A stretch of DNA of 64,000 nt from Casuarius casuarius (GCA_003342895.1 PTFA01000417.1:62001-126000), one strand, 5' to 3'. Numbered from the stretch's first letter, positions 49,205 to 62,235 are shown. The notes: a model not told the origin generated them from the letters alone. Numbers and translations: made by a program.

Positions 49205-49440
49205 CTATATAGTAGCAACTTCAATTTACAGGACATAGTACCTTATCTCAGCAAGACATCTCAAGGTGCTTTACAAGAGATGTACAATAATTAATAACAC
49301 AGTTTGCAGTGCCAAGCTAATGATGGAAAGCAAAGGGAAAAACAAGTCAGTTTTCAGTTTTGATTTAAAGCACCCGGACACTCATGGCATTTCTTGGCAG
49401 AGAGTGTTAAAGAAAGGCTTTTAAATAACTGAAACAGCAG
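49205..49440 (+). repeat. Possible very old interspersed repeat
   Basis: The words CATCTCAAGGTGCTTTACAA (49257) and, further on, CAGTTTTCAGTTTTGATTTAAAG, then GGCATTTCTTGGCAGAGAGTG, resemble a widespread old vertebrate repeat type in which a 'CTCAAAGTGCTTTACAA' word precedes a 'TTCAGTTTTGATTTAAA' word. The family could not be named and the match is from memory of general texture, so this is tentative. Confidence 0.35.
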
Positions 49441-50899
49441 CAACCTAATACAACACATAGCGAGATACTAGCAGAACAAGTATTACACCTTGATATGACC
49501 TGTTAGTGAAATGTGTGATGTCTGGAACAAAACAATATTTTTTCTGTGAGCCTGTGTCATTCTAAGACAGGCCATTGAGTCAAGACTGTTTGAGGATTAA
49601 TGAGATATAGTTTTGTCACACTTTTTAAATACAGAAGTGGAGTTAGGTGCTACAGGCTGCCAGTCAGAATCAACCCCCCAGTCAAAATCCTATAATATGA
49701 TTTTTTTCTTGGGAAACATAAAATATATTTTTATCCATTCACAGAACAGCTAAAAGATGTAAAGGAATTCTAAAATAACCTTAGAGAACAGGATGTACCT
49801 TAAACATTGAGAGTCTAAGTTTCTCCAGTCTAATATCTAAGAACAAAGTTCAGAAGAACCATATGAAGAAATGGCAAGTAAAAATTTACTTACAGCATGA
49901 GCCAAATAAACCTCTTCCCAGCCCAAGAGAGGAAGACTGAGCTGAATGTAAGATCAAATGTTTTCAGTTTATTTTGTTTTTCTTCAGGAATAGTCAGCTG
50001 AATATAATTTGCTAGAGACATGCTGAGCATTCCTCTAGATGGCAAACACTGTCTAGTTTTGTTTCTAGCAAAACAATGTCTTCTAACAACTTATCAAATG
50101 TTCTGCCTTCCAAGTTACACCCTTAAATCTCAGTGTTCAAGCAGCTCTGTATTGTGGAAGGAACATACTCAGAAGAGAAGCTTAAAATTTTAAATGCCTT
50201 GGATATTCTAGTCTTCTCAATATAGGTAATATTTGGGGATACTTCTTTAGATATCATAGAAAGAAATAGAGCCTTGTCTCTTCTTCTGTGCAAACAGAAG
50301 ATGATTCTGATGCAAATCACTCAGGAGTATTCATACAATCCAACTGTAAACATCTAACTAAGGTGACTCTAACCAAGAGACCTAGCTGACTAACTATCCA
50401 GAGGTTCCTGGCTCTTCCTGTTGACTACATTGACTATATGCAAGTACATCAGGTTCATAAGGTGGATAAATTTATAGCAATGGTTTTAAAGGGACAGGTC
50501 AAAGATCTATCCAATACAACTATTCTCATGCCCTGTCCCCAACAGTGGTCAGTAACAAATATTCAGATAAAGAGTATAATAAAGAGACTACCTCTAGAGT
50601 GTTTTGTCCCCTGATGGACCCTCTCAGCTTTTGAAGTAGATAGCTCCTAAATTCAGTGAACATCTGGATCATAGCATTTAACGGACATTTATAGTTCTAT
50701 AAATCAAAGATTTAGTCCTACATACTTTTTAAAAAATTAATGCTTTCTGCCTTCATAACATCTTTTGGTGATGTGTCACCTAATTTAATTACAACTGGGG
50801 TGGAAAAAAACACCAATTTAATATGTTTTCAGTTAAATTAAACATGATGTAATCTTCCTAAGACATGAAAAAGTGAGAATTACTATGTCTTATTAATTT
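49441..50899. other. AT-rich non-coding stretch, no gene recognised
   Basis: Frames of at most 65 codons; no recognised repeat. Confidence 0.5.
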
Positions 50900-53150
50900 T
50901 CTTGACACCATTCATAATTTCATTGCATCTCTAATGTACGTCTCCATAGTCACTGCTTTTTCTAGCCATTTACCTAATATTTTCTTGGGTGACAGCCATC
51001 TGATACTTTCAGTCATTCTTCTTGCCCTCTTCCGTACCTTTTCTAGTTCTAGAATATCTTCTGTGAATTGGGTGAGAAAACCAGAATATATTTGATTTTC
51101 AAGATATAACTCCAATATGGAATCAAGGAGTGGGAAACCTATGATGTCCTCTCTGGTCTTTATAATAACATCTAACATACTTGCTTTTATGACTTCCATT
51201 GAGATGCTGTTTTCAGAAAACTATGTAGGATGACTTTAAGACTTTTTTTCCTGAACTGTGATAATTAATTTACAACATATCACTGTGTATACATGGTTAT
51301 GGCTGGTTCTCCATTTCAGTGTAGCTTTTGCATTCACCAATACTGAATTGCACTTATCACTCAGTCTTTCAGAATTTTTTGGTGCTTCTGAAGATCCTTA
51401 GTTACATTTTAGCTTCCACCATTCTGAATAATTGTGTCAGTGAATTTTTTTGCCTCAGATTTCACTCCCTTTTCCATATTATTTATAAACATGTTAACAA
51501 CTTCACATTAGTTTTGTGGAATTTCACTATACCTTACCTCCACTATAAGAACTACCAAGTTGTTCCTCCTCTATTTCTATCCTTTAACTATTTGTTACTT
51601 CCTTAAAATACTTTTTCCAGTCTCCAGACTTTTCTCCATCACTGAGTCCAGTTGTGACCATTTTGTCCTCTGTTCAAGGAACCTGGAAGTGCCGATAGAC
51701 CCAGTAATACAGAGACATTGAGTGGGTCATGTTTCTTCATTGCTTGCTAACTTCCCTGAAGATGTGTGAGATGTAAATTACCTCTGCAAAACTATGCTAT
51801 TCTTCTCCAAATATATCATATTTATACAAATAACCACTAATTCTATTCCTGCTAAGGTTGCAAACTATATCTGCAAGCCAACTGAAAGTTTCATTTACTG
51901 TTCTGTCTTCCATTTTTTGTGTTCTGTAATCTGTTTTTATTCTATTCTGTGTTGTATTTCTTCTGGCCTGCAGGTGCTCAGGTTAGCCAGAGTCCTTTTA
52001 AAAAGGTGGTATTACATTTACTACCTTACATTTTGCTGGTATGATGGGTGATACACATCACATCTAATGGTTCAGCAATTTCAAACCCGGTTTCTTTTAG
52101 AACTATTGTGTGCAAGGTCTCTGGTCCAAGCAATGTGTTTATTTTATTAATTCAGTTTTAAATCCACCTCTACTGACACATGTGAGACAGTTCCTGAGAT
52201 ACTTCTTTCATAAAGATGAGGTTTCAGCTGTAAGGCACAAGATTTCTCTATCTCCCTCAATAATAAATATGTATGTTAAAAAATTCATTTAACTTTTCTA
52301 CCCTGGCCCCATCTTCTCTGATCACTGTTTATTCCCTATTCATCTATGATCTCTTTTAGTTCTCTGTACAGATCCTATTTCTAGTCTGATCAAAGAAAAT
52401 TTTTATGCCAAGCCATTTTTATTTTGTGACTTGCCTCATTATGGCTTAATAATTATGTTGAAAATTTTATCCTGTCCACTTCATTTTATTTGGACTGTTA
52501 CTTCTTACTTCTGTAATACTCTCTTCTGCTGTTCAGTAGAGCTAGGGCTTTTTATTTTGATTCTTTGCTTCTTTGGTTGTTTGCTGATATACTCTTTCTT
52601 TGCGCCTCTACCATGCTGACTTTAAAAGTACATATTGTCATAGTGTATTTTGTTGGGGGAGCTTTCTTGCTCCTACAGAGAAGTCGAATTTCAGTACTTT
52701 GTCGATATTTACACACAGAACTTTGAATTTATCTGTGTGCTGTTCAGAACTGGATCAAGAGGTGCTTTTCCTCCTGTGAGTCCTTTAATGAACTGCTCCA
52801 AGAAGCATGGTACCCTGAAGGCTCAGGTTCTCCAGTTGTTCTGCCTCCTCTCTGTACATGTCAACAGGCAAGAAATACAGTCTTCTATATTATTGTGCTA
52901 TATCTACAGCTCAAGAGTAACAAAAAAAATCTTTACCACATACTTGATAGCAAAAAGTCAAGGACTGCAGTACTGCAGTATAATTTTGATTATCAAGGTG
53001 ATATTCATCTCTCATTACTTTCGTTATATGAAGATTTTCGTGCCTTTTAAGACAGTTGTCTTCATTCCTTCCAAAGTCAACAAGGAGAGAGAAGTACCGC
53101 TCCTAAGAACATCTCACCTCACCTGCCTCACAATGGACCTTGTGAAGCTC
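50900..53150 (-). mobile_element. Ancient CR1 ORF2 region, about 2.2 kb (minus strand)
   Basis: Read on the minus strand, the ORF2 blocks appear in order. The endonuclease end at about 52812-52640 reads CFLEQFIKGLTGG, then PLDPVLNS. The RT entry at about 52135-51990 reads LHTIVLKETGFEIAEPL, followed by a decayed equivalent of the WK-ANV-PIFKKG block. The middle RT region (about 51950-51300) is badly eroded. The post-RT block at about 51065-51010 reads ILELEKVRKRARRM, where CR1 has a similar LEKVQRRATRM string. Many stops and shifts show it is long dead. It is far more diverged than copies A and B, so it belongs to an older CR1 layer. The 5' edge (near 53150) is uncertain. It also accounts for the otherwise puzzling 180-codon plus-strand frame at 52650-53192. 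Confidence 0.8.
50912..51199 (-). pseudogene. CR1 post-RT domain remnant
   Basis: A 95-codon open frame within the ancient CR1, containing ILELEKVRKRARRM and then WLSPKKI. It corresponds to the region after the RT core of ORF2. It is a fragment and no function is implied. Confidence 0.65.
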
Positions 53151-53784
53151 TCTGCCCTTTTCTATTGTAACAGAGGTAGCCTAGATGATTAGTTTACAAT
53201 TCCTAGTCCTAAATTTTAACCTCAGCTTTAGATATCTAAAATTGGGAGATGATAGAATAAGGCATTCTATTTTCTAACTGCTTCTGCACTGATTACAAGC
53301 AGTCATTAATAGCTTGCTAGAGATGAGACATCAGTCATTCTGGCCCAAGTCCAGCAAAGCAATTAAGTTCAGGCTTAACATTAATCAATGGAACTGACTT
53401 CAGATAAACTACTCACAAACTTAAAGTTAGGCAGGCATTTAAATATACAAGCAATCAAGTATTAGAGCAAAGAAAAATTTGGACATTGAAAATTCTGTAG
53501 GCAATAACCAGTGAATGTGAGAATGTACTAAAACTGGATACTAAAAGGCAGATGGACTGGAGATTTTTTTTTTTTTTTTTAACACATCTAGTGGTTAGAG
53601 ACATCAAATATGATGTCAGAATCAATGTCTGACATCCTTATTTTAACCATTCATAGATAAATGTTACTACGGTAGCATTAGGAAGGATAAACAGGACATC
53701 AACAAGGTCTTCACAGAGATCCTTCGGAGACAATAGCCTGAGTCTCATGTTGCATGGAAGAAGAATAGCAAGAGGCTATGCTTG
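53151..53784. other. Non-coding spacer between two CR1 copies, with poly-T
   Basis: Contains a T run at 53564-53580. The right end (from about 53690) may already belong to the following CR1, but the match is too weak to place the edge. Confidence 0.5.
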
Positions 53785-54480
53785 AATGAGTGGTAGATGG
53801 AGACTCCGAAGATGCAGCTCTACAAAAACAGATGTGGGATCTTGTTGGACAACAAACCGAACATGAGCCAGCAATAGGTCCTTGCAGCAGAGAGGGCCAA
53901 TCATCTCCTGGGCTGCATCAGGGAGATCTTTTCCTGTGGGTTGAGAAAGGTGATCCTTCCCCTCTGCTCAGCACTGCTATGGCCACATCTGGAGTACTGG
54001 TCCAGGTCTGGGCTCACCAGGACTGGAAAGACATGGACAAACATGAGCAAGTACAGAGCCACCAAAATAGTCTGGGGGCTGGAGCACATGACATATGAGG
54101 AAAGGCTGAGGGAATGGCATTTGTTGAGCCTGAAGAAGAGATTATTGCTGTCTACGACTACCTAGAGGGAGAGTATAGAAAAGGCAGATCCAGACTTCTC
54201 AAAGTTCCACAGTGGAAAAATGAAAGGCAACAGAAGCAAGTTGGAACATGGAAAATCTATATAGGAATTTTTCTTTTCACTATGAAAGTAAAGTGGTCAA
54301 ACACTGGAACAATTTGGCCAGAGAGGCTGTAGAATCTCCATCCTTGGAGACATTCAAGGCTTAAAAGGACAAGACCATAAGTAACTTGCTTTAAGGCTCT
54401 GCCTTGAGCAGGGAGCTCATCTAGATGATGTCCAAAGGTCCTTTTCAAGCTAAATTTTTTTACAGTTCTGTCCAACTTGC
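53785..54480 (+). mobile_element. CR1 3'-end copy (plus strand)
   Basis: A 5'-truncated CR1 with its 3' region. Plus-strand text gives DAALQKQMWDLVGQQTEHEPA and then GGGCTGCATCAGGGAGATC. It continues with TGGCCACATCTGGAGTACTG, CTGGAGCACATGACATATGA, GAGGAAAGGCTGAGGGAATG, GTAGAATCTCCATCCTTGG, and a 3' part reading AGATGATGTCCAAAGGTCC, then a decayed CR1 terminus near 54475. Small insertions and shifts break the frames (102- and 74-codon pieces in different frames). It is much better preserved than the ancient CR1 next to it, which lies in the opposite orientation. Confidence 0.85.
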
Positions 54481-57437
54481 ATAACTGCAACCATGATTTT
54501 GAACTAATAATTCATTATGGATCTTTGAGTTGGTTGTCTGTGGTTGAACACAATAAATTTCTGGACTACATAGATACCACTGTATACGCAAGAACAGTAA
54601 ATAAGCCATACTGGTGTTTCTTATAGCACTGGTTTCTCTGAAAGGCTCTGAATAGCTGGAAAGAGTTCACCTAAGGAATATGAGAATTTAAAACTTTCCC
54701 ATGGGAAAAATATTAGGAGGCAGTAAATACGATGACCAGTATTACAACATTTTAAAGTGCTGTAATTATTAGGGGGAAAAAAAAAAAAAAAAAAAAGAAG
54801 TGCCATGACCCTCCCGTTGGCCATATAGAGTTTATAATTTAACAGCAGAAAAAAAATGCAGTAGTAAGCGTACACTGATTGCATAAAACAAGGGCTCAAA
54901 TAAGGATGAACCACTTGGAAGAATGCTAGCTTAAAAATGGAAATAGTTCAGTAATCCCATGCATCAGGATGTAATTGGCGACAGCACAAATGGACACTAG
55001 ACTAAAGAGATTCAACAGACATGTATCTATACATTCCTCCTTACAGTAAAAGCACAAAGTCAAAAATACCATGCAACAGACTAGCTTCACTCTGGGCACA
55101 CAGCCACATGAGTTCTTATTCCAAATCTACCGTCAGCAACTCTTGGCTACTTTAGGCCAAGCATTTGTACTGCTGCAGATATTTTGAATTATGAATGCAT
55201 TTGCTAAGAGGTGTCAGAGGGAAATTAAATAAAACTGTCCTTGGCAGTGACTAATAGGCTATTGTTTCTGTTTTGGCATGACTTATTTTGGTTGCTCCTT
55301 TTTCCTATTATGCTGTTGTTTCAATAATTGAAAAAAATAAAGGAGGAATTGCTGGACTTAGAGTTGATTATGACACATAAAATTATTAAAAAAAGAACTC
55401 CATAAACCTTGGTCAGCATGAAAGCAAATCCAAACCAAGCATTTGTGAGGGTGAAAAATATTCATATACTTACAGGAAAAAAGAGGAATAAATTTATTGG
55501 CAAGATAAGGATGCAGAATCTTCTATTCCCCCCTTTTGCTTAACTGTGAGGCTCTGCAGAAGGTAACAAAGGCATTTAAAAGTTGTTTGTTCAGAAAACA
55601 TGGCCATGTGGCACTGTCCTATTCTTCATCAATTTTCATATGTAGGTTCAATGTGTAAACACCCACATTACCAAGAAAACTATAAAACACGTTCTCCTTC
55701 CCACATACAGGAAATGGAAGAAGGTCACAAATACATGTGTAAATCTCAAGTGGTATTATTGCTCACTGGGCCTTGTGTTGGTCACAGTGATTCTACAGTT
55801 TTTAGGGAAAATTTTTGAAACTTGATCGTTGCTGAGACAGAGTGAACATAATTAATACTGAGATTTATACTGAGGATAAGAGTAAGTACACTGCCTTTTG
55901 TTAGTTCACTGTCAAGCTTACTTTGTGTATTCTTACAGGATTTTGGCTGATATTTGCACAGACATACAAAATGGGAACAGGGATTCTTAGGGACTACCAG
56001 AATACAGCCCGTAACCTTCAGTCTTTGTAAGCCTCGTTGGTTTTGTTATCCCTCTGCTTTGTCACTTTTCTCAGGAATTTAAGAGCTCAGCTAAACCAAA
56101 TGTGTCTTGAATACAATTGAATCATATTTTAACAGCAAGAGATTATCAGCTTGTGGCCTACTACTTAATCCCTACATATCAAAGAAAACTAACAAAACTT
56201 CCTATTTTATGCATTATCTTACTAAGGTATTAGTCAGAAAATTAATCTGATCTTCTTAGAATTTACAGATTTCCAAGATGAATCAGGATGAAATGCCAAG
56301 ACAATAGTTTTTCTTTTAAAAAGTTTTCAGGTGTTTTCAAATGCTTTGTTTCACTAAATCAAAGTGTTTTAGTTCAGCCTCTTTTTTATATGAAACAAAC
56401 TTAAGAATAAAAACTTAATTTCTACAAGGAAAATCAGAATATTTTGTTTGGAAAAAATGATGAAAGTAAAGTAACTGTATGTGACAACTTCAGTTTTCCA
56501 TTTTTTTCCAGATAAAATTTCACCTCAATACATATAATTTTGCCTCCTGAAACTTACACAAAATTATTTAATCTGAAAATATTTATGTAATTCCTAAGTA
56601 TATGCAGGAAAGAAACATTCATTTGTTGATATACATTGTCTATTTTAAATTTTTTTTCAAAGTCTTATCACATATATATGGATTGCATTTGCAAAGATTT
56701 TATAAGCAAGATCTTGATCCTACCATTTATGCCAGAGCTCTCTGACACCTTTATCACTTCTGATTTTTTTTTAATAGGTGTATTTAATAGCTTATTAGTG
56801 TAACTAAAAAAGAGTAGGATAAATTAAACATGACCTATACATTATTTTCCACATAAATTTAGAATTTCCTTCATTTAGAATTTTTCTTCATTTTAGAATG
56901 TACTTCATTAATGTTGTCTTTTTTTTTGAAATTGACAATTTAATTATTAATTACAGTGGGGAAAGGAGAGCTTGGATGTTTTGCTCTGAGCTAGTCTTGG
57001 GTAATGATTTCTGATGTCTAAGCAACATCCAGTTGATAAAACATTCATTTAAAAGTTACAGAAAATCAATTTAGAGACAGTAGATCTCTTTTTTTGTTTC
57101 AGCATTGTCAATCTAAGATTTATTGTACAATAACTGTTTATCAAAGGTTTAGTTATCTGGCCACTTGGTGTAGCCCTCCCTTGCAGTGTTAACCTTGGAT
57201 ATTAAGCTACGGTATGGAAAGATTTACATGGAGTGGTATGTTAAGAAATACGTCCCTTCCTAATATTAGTTTCTTGCATGAAGTCTCCTTCATTGCTTTG
57301 AAGCAACATTTGCAAGCTACTTTCAAATTGTTTTTTTCTCTTAAGTAATTTTTTTAATGCTTTTTGTCATGCTTTTTCTGAGGAATCAAGCTGTTCATTT
57401 AAAAATCATAAGTATAGTTTTATCACAAAGTCTGACA
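54481..57437. other. AT-rich non-coding stretch, no gene recognised
   Basis: Contains a poly-A run at 54777-54796 and many short T runs. Frames reach 97 codons (54621-54914, minus) only because of the homopolymer. No gene or named repeat was seen. Confidence 0.55.
54777..54796. repeat. Poly-A tract
   Basis: Twenty consecutive A bases, with no element body recognised next to it. Confidence 0.95.
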
Positions 57438-57560
57438 TACAGAATCACATAGGTTGGAAGGCATCTCCAGAAATCACCTAGTCCAGCCTCCTGCTCAAGG
57501 CAGCTCCAGGCTGCTCAGGCAGGGCTTTGCCCACTTGAGCTCTGAATATTTCAAAGAATG
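57438..57560 (-). mobile_element. CR1 3' terminus fragment (minus strand)
   Basis: Antisense CR1 end: ACAGAATCACATAGGTTGG, then AAATCACCTAGTCCAGCC, then TGCTCAAGGCAGC, then TTTGCCCACTTGAGCTC and ATATTTCAAAG. This is the usual 3' end of avian CR1 and is fairly well preserved. Confidence 0.88.
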
Positions 57561-57789
57561 GTGAATGTTGTCTTTAATGACTCTTCTTGAGAGTAAACAG
57601 TGGTGAAAATTAGTTCAAAGTTAATCTAAGCAAATAAAAAGACTTGAGTTTGGTTGCATTAGCTTTTAACCACTGATTTCTTTACGTTTCTCTTCCACTA
57701 GGAAAAGTTATTTAACACTCAATATTTTCTCTCCTTCAAGGCAAGAACAGATAGTTTCTTTGTAGGTTATGAGAAGAGTTTCACTGCTA
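57561..57789. other. Spacer between two same-strand CR1 fragments
   Basis: No independent feature was seen. It may be the eroded middle of one CR1 copy that includes both flanking fragments. Confidence 0.4.
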
Positions 57790-58030
57790 GAAAGTAAGAC
57801 AGAAATTGTTAATTTAAGATGTTCCATCCAGTGTCCAAATCATTTCACCATTCTCTTCTGAGTTCTCCTCAATTTTTCAACATCCTTTTTTAAACATACA
57901 AATAGCACAATTAGATTTAGAATCTGAAATCTAAGTGCCTACATCATAACACAGAAGTAAATCTCTGCACTGATTCAACTTGCTTGTTTCCTATTTTATG
58001 TTCAAGGGTGGCATTAGCCAGAGCTGTCTT
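57790..58030 (-). mobile_element. Old CR1 post-RT fragment (minus strand)
   Basis: Antisense words match the old CR1 text just after the RT core: CACCATTCTCTTCTGAGTTCT, then TTTTTCAACATCCTTTTTT, then GTAAATCTCTGCACTGATTC, then GTGGCATTAGCCA. Diverged and non-coding. Confidence 0.6.
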
Positions 58031-61000
58031 AAGACTTCTTGTCTCAAATTGTCTTTGTTTGCATCTCAATAATTTTGTTCTGAGGTTTATGCAAGATTGA
58101 GGGAAGCTTTAGAAACTGGATAGGAGGCAGGGTCTCCCACTCTTTGTCTAGCTCGTTTATCTCTGTTCCTTTCACTGTAGGGCATAGATCCCCATAGTCC
58201 CCTACAACCCAATCCTCCTTCTCAGATCTACAAACATCCTCTTGCTGGTCTGCGAACACTTCTCTCATTTTTCTGTATGATGCTCTTGCTTATCTTGCAG
58301 CAGTGAATACTCTCATTCCTTTGTTTTGCATCCAGCTGGAAAGACAGAAGTGAAAATAGAGAAGGCAGTATGATAAAAAGAGAAATATGAATGGGAAAGG
58401 GCGGGAAAGCCTGCTCAAGTGCTACAAAGTGCAGAGCTCACTTTTCCAGTCGTAGTGAGGAGGAGGAACTTTCTGCTCTTCTTCATCTGTCTTGCACAGA
58501 GTACAGCAGAGGGCTATTGGAAGTGTGAGATAATGATCAGGTTTTGGATTGTACCTAGTGCTGGAACAGTCCATTTCTATATCCTCTGGCATGAATACAT
58601 GGTCATCAGCAACGGCTCTTCCATCTGATCACTGATTATCACAATAGTCTCTATTATGTAGGTATAGACTTGTTATTGGAGGTATGTCTTTGACTTTAGC
58701 TATATTAAAACTCATTATCTTTAAATGGACTTAGCTCACCAGATGATCCAGATATTTCTCTCTGATTGTTTTGGTCTTGTTATTACTCCTTGCTGTATCA
58801 GCTCCTTTTACATGTGCAAGCGTTATCAGCAATGATTTATATCTATGTCCAATTTGTTAATTAACAGAATTGAAGCTAGCCAGAATACAACTGAAAACAT
58901 CCGCATCAGGTGGTGATCTTTTTTGGATAAGTACTTATTGAGTTACCCCAGTTAACTGTTTGAAATCAATTTCATATATACTTTGTTTACATTAGACAGT
59001 GCTATTAATCACATTGGTGGGTGAAACTTGGCCAACTGCTTTAAAAAAATCTACACAGTATCTGCATAATTTCTCTGTTAAACAAACTTGCAATGTCATA
59101 AGTGAGTAAAATTAGATGTTTTTCTGTTTTTTTCCTGTAAAGCTAAATGGGCTGGTAGTGGTTACATTCCATTCTTTAACTCTGTCAGATGAATCAATGG
59201 GTCTGGGCAGACGACCTGAAATTGCTTGTAGAATCCTCCCACACTGCACAAAACACAATCATCTAGACACTGTGGTTACCGTAACTGTGATAATTGGAGT
59301 CATGTGATCCTTTGCAAAACTATCTGGTAATTTTATTATTTCAGCTTCATTGTGCCTTTTTGATACTGACCTTTGGATTAGAAAAGTACATTGCATAGTA
59401 CAGGACACATGGTGTGTTTGGGGATGAAGAAGAATAGAGCTGTCAGGGTGCTGTAAGCTCCTGGAGGTGGCAGGGCCAGGCCTTGCCATCAGGGGAAGAG
59501 AGCTTGGGGCCTCAGCACCAGCTCTTCCTTTAGTCACGTTTCTGTAGCAGCCGAACCTAAAAAAGAGACACGTCTGCCTTCAGTTCTGGGGTGCCAAAAG
59601 AAGAGAGAGTGCCATTTTCAAGAAAAGGGAAGTAGAAGGAGGGAGCTGGTGGGAATGGCTGGCTGTAAGCATTGTCAGTCAGTCCTGCAAAACAGGAACA
59701 AGCTGGGCTCATTCAATTTTCTTGTGCAATTTTCCTTGTGTCCATTTCCTGATACCTGGCCCTGCTACTTCGTAGGCTGGACACATGGTGAAATTCAATG
59801 AAGCTGAAAGTAAGACATCACATAATGTGCCAACTAATTGTAAAAAGGTTATCAAGAATACCAAGAACATTGAATGATAGAACTGGGAGATACCAATCAA
59901 TATACTTCTATTCTCTGGTCAAAAAATCACTTTATGTTAAATGGCTATGATATTTCAATGCAAAAAAAATCAGAAATGGCTTCTATTTTTCAGAAGACTG
60001 TTCAGAAGACATTTGTTTAAAAGGTATCCAGTCTCATGAGAATCTTTATGAACTTGGTCATCCCAAAATATCTTCACTCTCATTGAAAACTCCTTTCCTC
60101 ATTTGTCTAAGATTCCCAAATTCATCATTAAAACAATTAAATTCTGTGCCTTGGCAGGTTCTTTGGCAAATGATCCCACGTGCTAATCTGCAGAGAATTG
60201 AAGATGACAACCAAGTCACATTCTTTTGTGTGAGAACTGCAGAAGTGCAGTACTGCCACTACAATGAGTATACACATGAATACACATGCAACTACAAAAT
60301 TAAATCCATGAAAATATAGCTTTTTTGACAAACTGCTATTTAAAGCACGTGAATTCATAATTGTACCAGAGGTTGCTGTAAGACTTTACAAAACTTTTAG
60401 ACATGTTACAGCAGATATGATTCACTTCTATGTTTAGGTAGTTTGCTTGGTCTTGCTTGATAGTAGTGCTATTTGATCAAGATTTCTATTTGTTTTAAAG
60501 GTAGTTATGATGAAACATTCCGCTTTTCTTGCTTTAGGCAACAGAAAGACCTCTTTATTTGTAATTGTTAGTAATTTTACTGCTCTTGAAACACTGCTGA
60601 AATAGAGTAGCCACCAGCATTATTTTCTTAGCTCTGTGTCAAAAAGCTGAATGGTACTTGCAAACCAATTTGTATTCTAATTGTGCAACTTGAAAATGAC
60701 CTTGTAAGGTTGGGTTCGTGCCAGGATTTTAAAGGAGTCAGGTAGACAGCTTCCATAGATGAACCCAGAGAAAACTAGAAAGTTTATAACGAAGGCATCT
60801 TGTAAATATAGAATGGCAAATTAACCTCTGAAGTGTCTCGGTCAAACAGAATAGCTCTTTTGGGGAAGCATCTAATGTATTATCTATAAATAAATAAACA
60901 CAACATGAAATGGAGAACTCTGTTGTTAAGTCTGGAAAAAAAATCTGTTCCATTTCATGAAAACTTCACTTCACTTCTAGCCTATTTGACAGATAGTGCT

Positions 61001-62159
61001 TGCTTTACATGTGTGTTCTCTGCTGTATGCTATTCTCTTTTAAGAAGACTGGTTGACCAGTGAGGTGGAGGAGGAGACCTTTCTGGCGTAGAGGAGACCC
61101 CTCCTTCCCTAGTGAGTAACTAAGTCCGGTGAGGAAAAAAAAGATTGCAGGATACGGCAAGAGCAGTGAAGAGTCTCAGCCGTGAGACTGCAGCTTAGAA
61201 ACTTGATGAAAAGACTCAGAAACAGAAAATGAAGTGTCAGAGACAATGGAAGAAATCCTTCTGGGGACAAGAACCATGCAGTTTGCTCTGCATTAGCCAC
61301 TGATTGACTGAAACCAAANCTGAAGATAGAGACCTGTCTGCAAAAACACAGTTGACAGGGCAAGTGCTCTTTCTAGCCCTTTTTTGCTTTTTTTTTTTCC
61401 TTCTCTCCCCTCCTCTGCACTGTCTTACGTAGTCACTCCAAGTTTTCTTGTTCGAAATATAACTTTCCTATGAAACACTTTATAATTTCTTTCAGTTTAT
61501 GAGTTTTGAAGAGCTCACTAGGAGGAAAAGATCTAGGCTGATCCACCTTAAAGCTCTGGCTGACACATGATCTATGCTTCAAGTGCCTCTCTTCATTGTT
61601 CATCTAATTCCTTATCCCCTTCAATATACTGCTTCAAAGGTGCTGCATCATGACTTTTCTCTCCCAATAGGAAGCCGCTTGTCATTCATGCTGTTGAAAT
61701 TGTACTGAGTACCAGGATTCACTCTCCAACTTCCCAACCTATATCCCTGTAGTCTCTCAGAAATTGTTCTTATCGATCTTCATCTCATCACATTCTGGGC
61801 TGAAACCGTATGGACAATTTAGGACTGGGGCTGTATTTGCTGTAGAGAAATCTGAAACTTCATAAGATTTCATTAGAATAAGCACATCCATTAAGACACT
61901 ATACTGCCTTGGAAGGGCCTTGGAAAAGTTAGGTTTTGCATTCTTAGAATGTATCTGTGGCAACAAGTTTATTAAATCCCAGTGATTAACCAAGAGCATG
62001 ATTTCAACTAGAAGTTCAAGGGGGAGAAGAACAGAAAGCAGAAAAGCAGACAGTGTTAGCTCTGAAGCATTATTGTTTCTTAGAAATGCAGAACCTGATA
62101 AATAGGCACTGGAAGTGAAAAAGAAGCGTGGGATAGAGCTTGTGTCATGTAATCATCTG
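58031..62159. other. Non-coding stretch, no gene recognised
   Basis: Frames reach 92 codons and several begin at GTG or TTG. Slightly GC-richer patches lie at about 59430-59690 and 61050-61370. The second includes the single ambiguous base. Neither shows a recognisable domain or repeat. Confidence 0.5.
61319..61319. other. Ambiguous base (N)
   Basis: Single unresolved base in the assembly. Confidence 1.
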
Positions 62160-62235
62160 AAAGTTGTCTAAGTTTATATTTTATTCATTATATTTGTATT
62201 ATATTATTAATATATTATATTTATTATATTTGCTC
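62160..62235. repeat. AT-rich low-complexity tract (TATT/ATTA words)
   Basis: A run of interleaved TATT, ATTA and ATATT words, almost free of G and C, at about 62172-62231. Confidence 0.85.

Noticed and set aside
52650..53192. 180-codon open frame, the longest in the window
   Set aside because: It starts at TTG, lies antisense to an ancient CR1 endonuclease region and has no recognisable domain.
59259..59537. 92-codon minus-strand frame over a GC-richer patch
   Set aside because: Begins at GTG and ends with a low-complexity Thr/Val/Ile string; no splice or transcript support.
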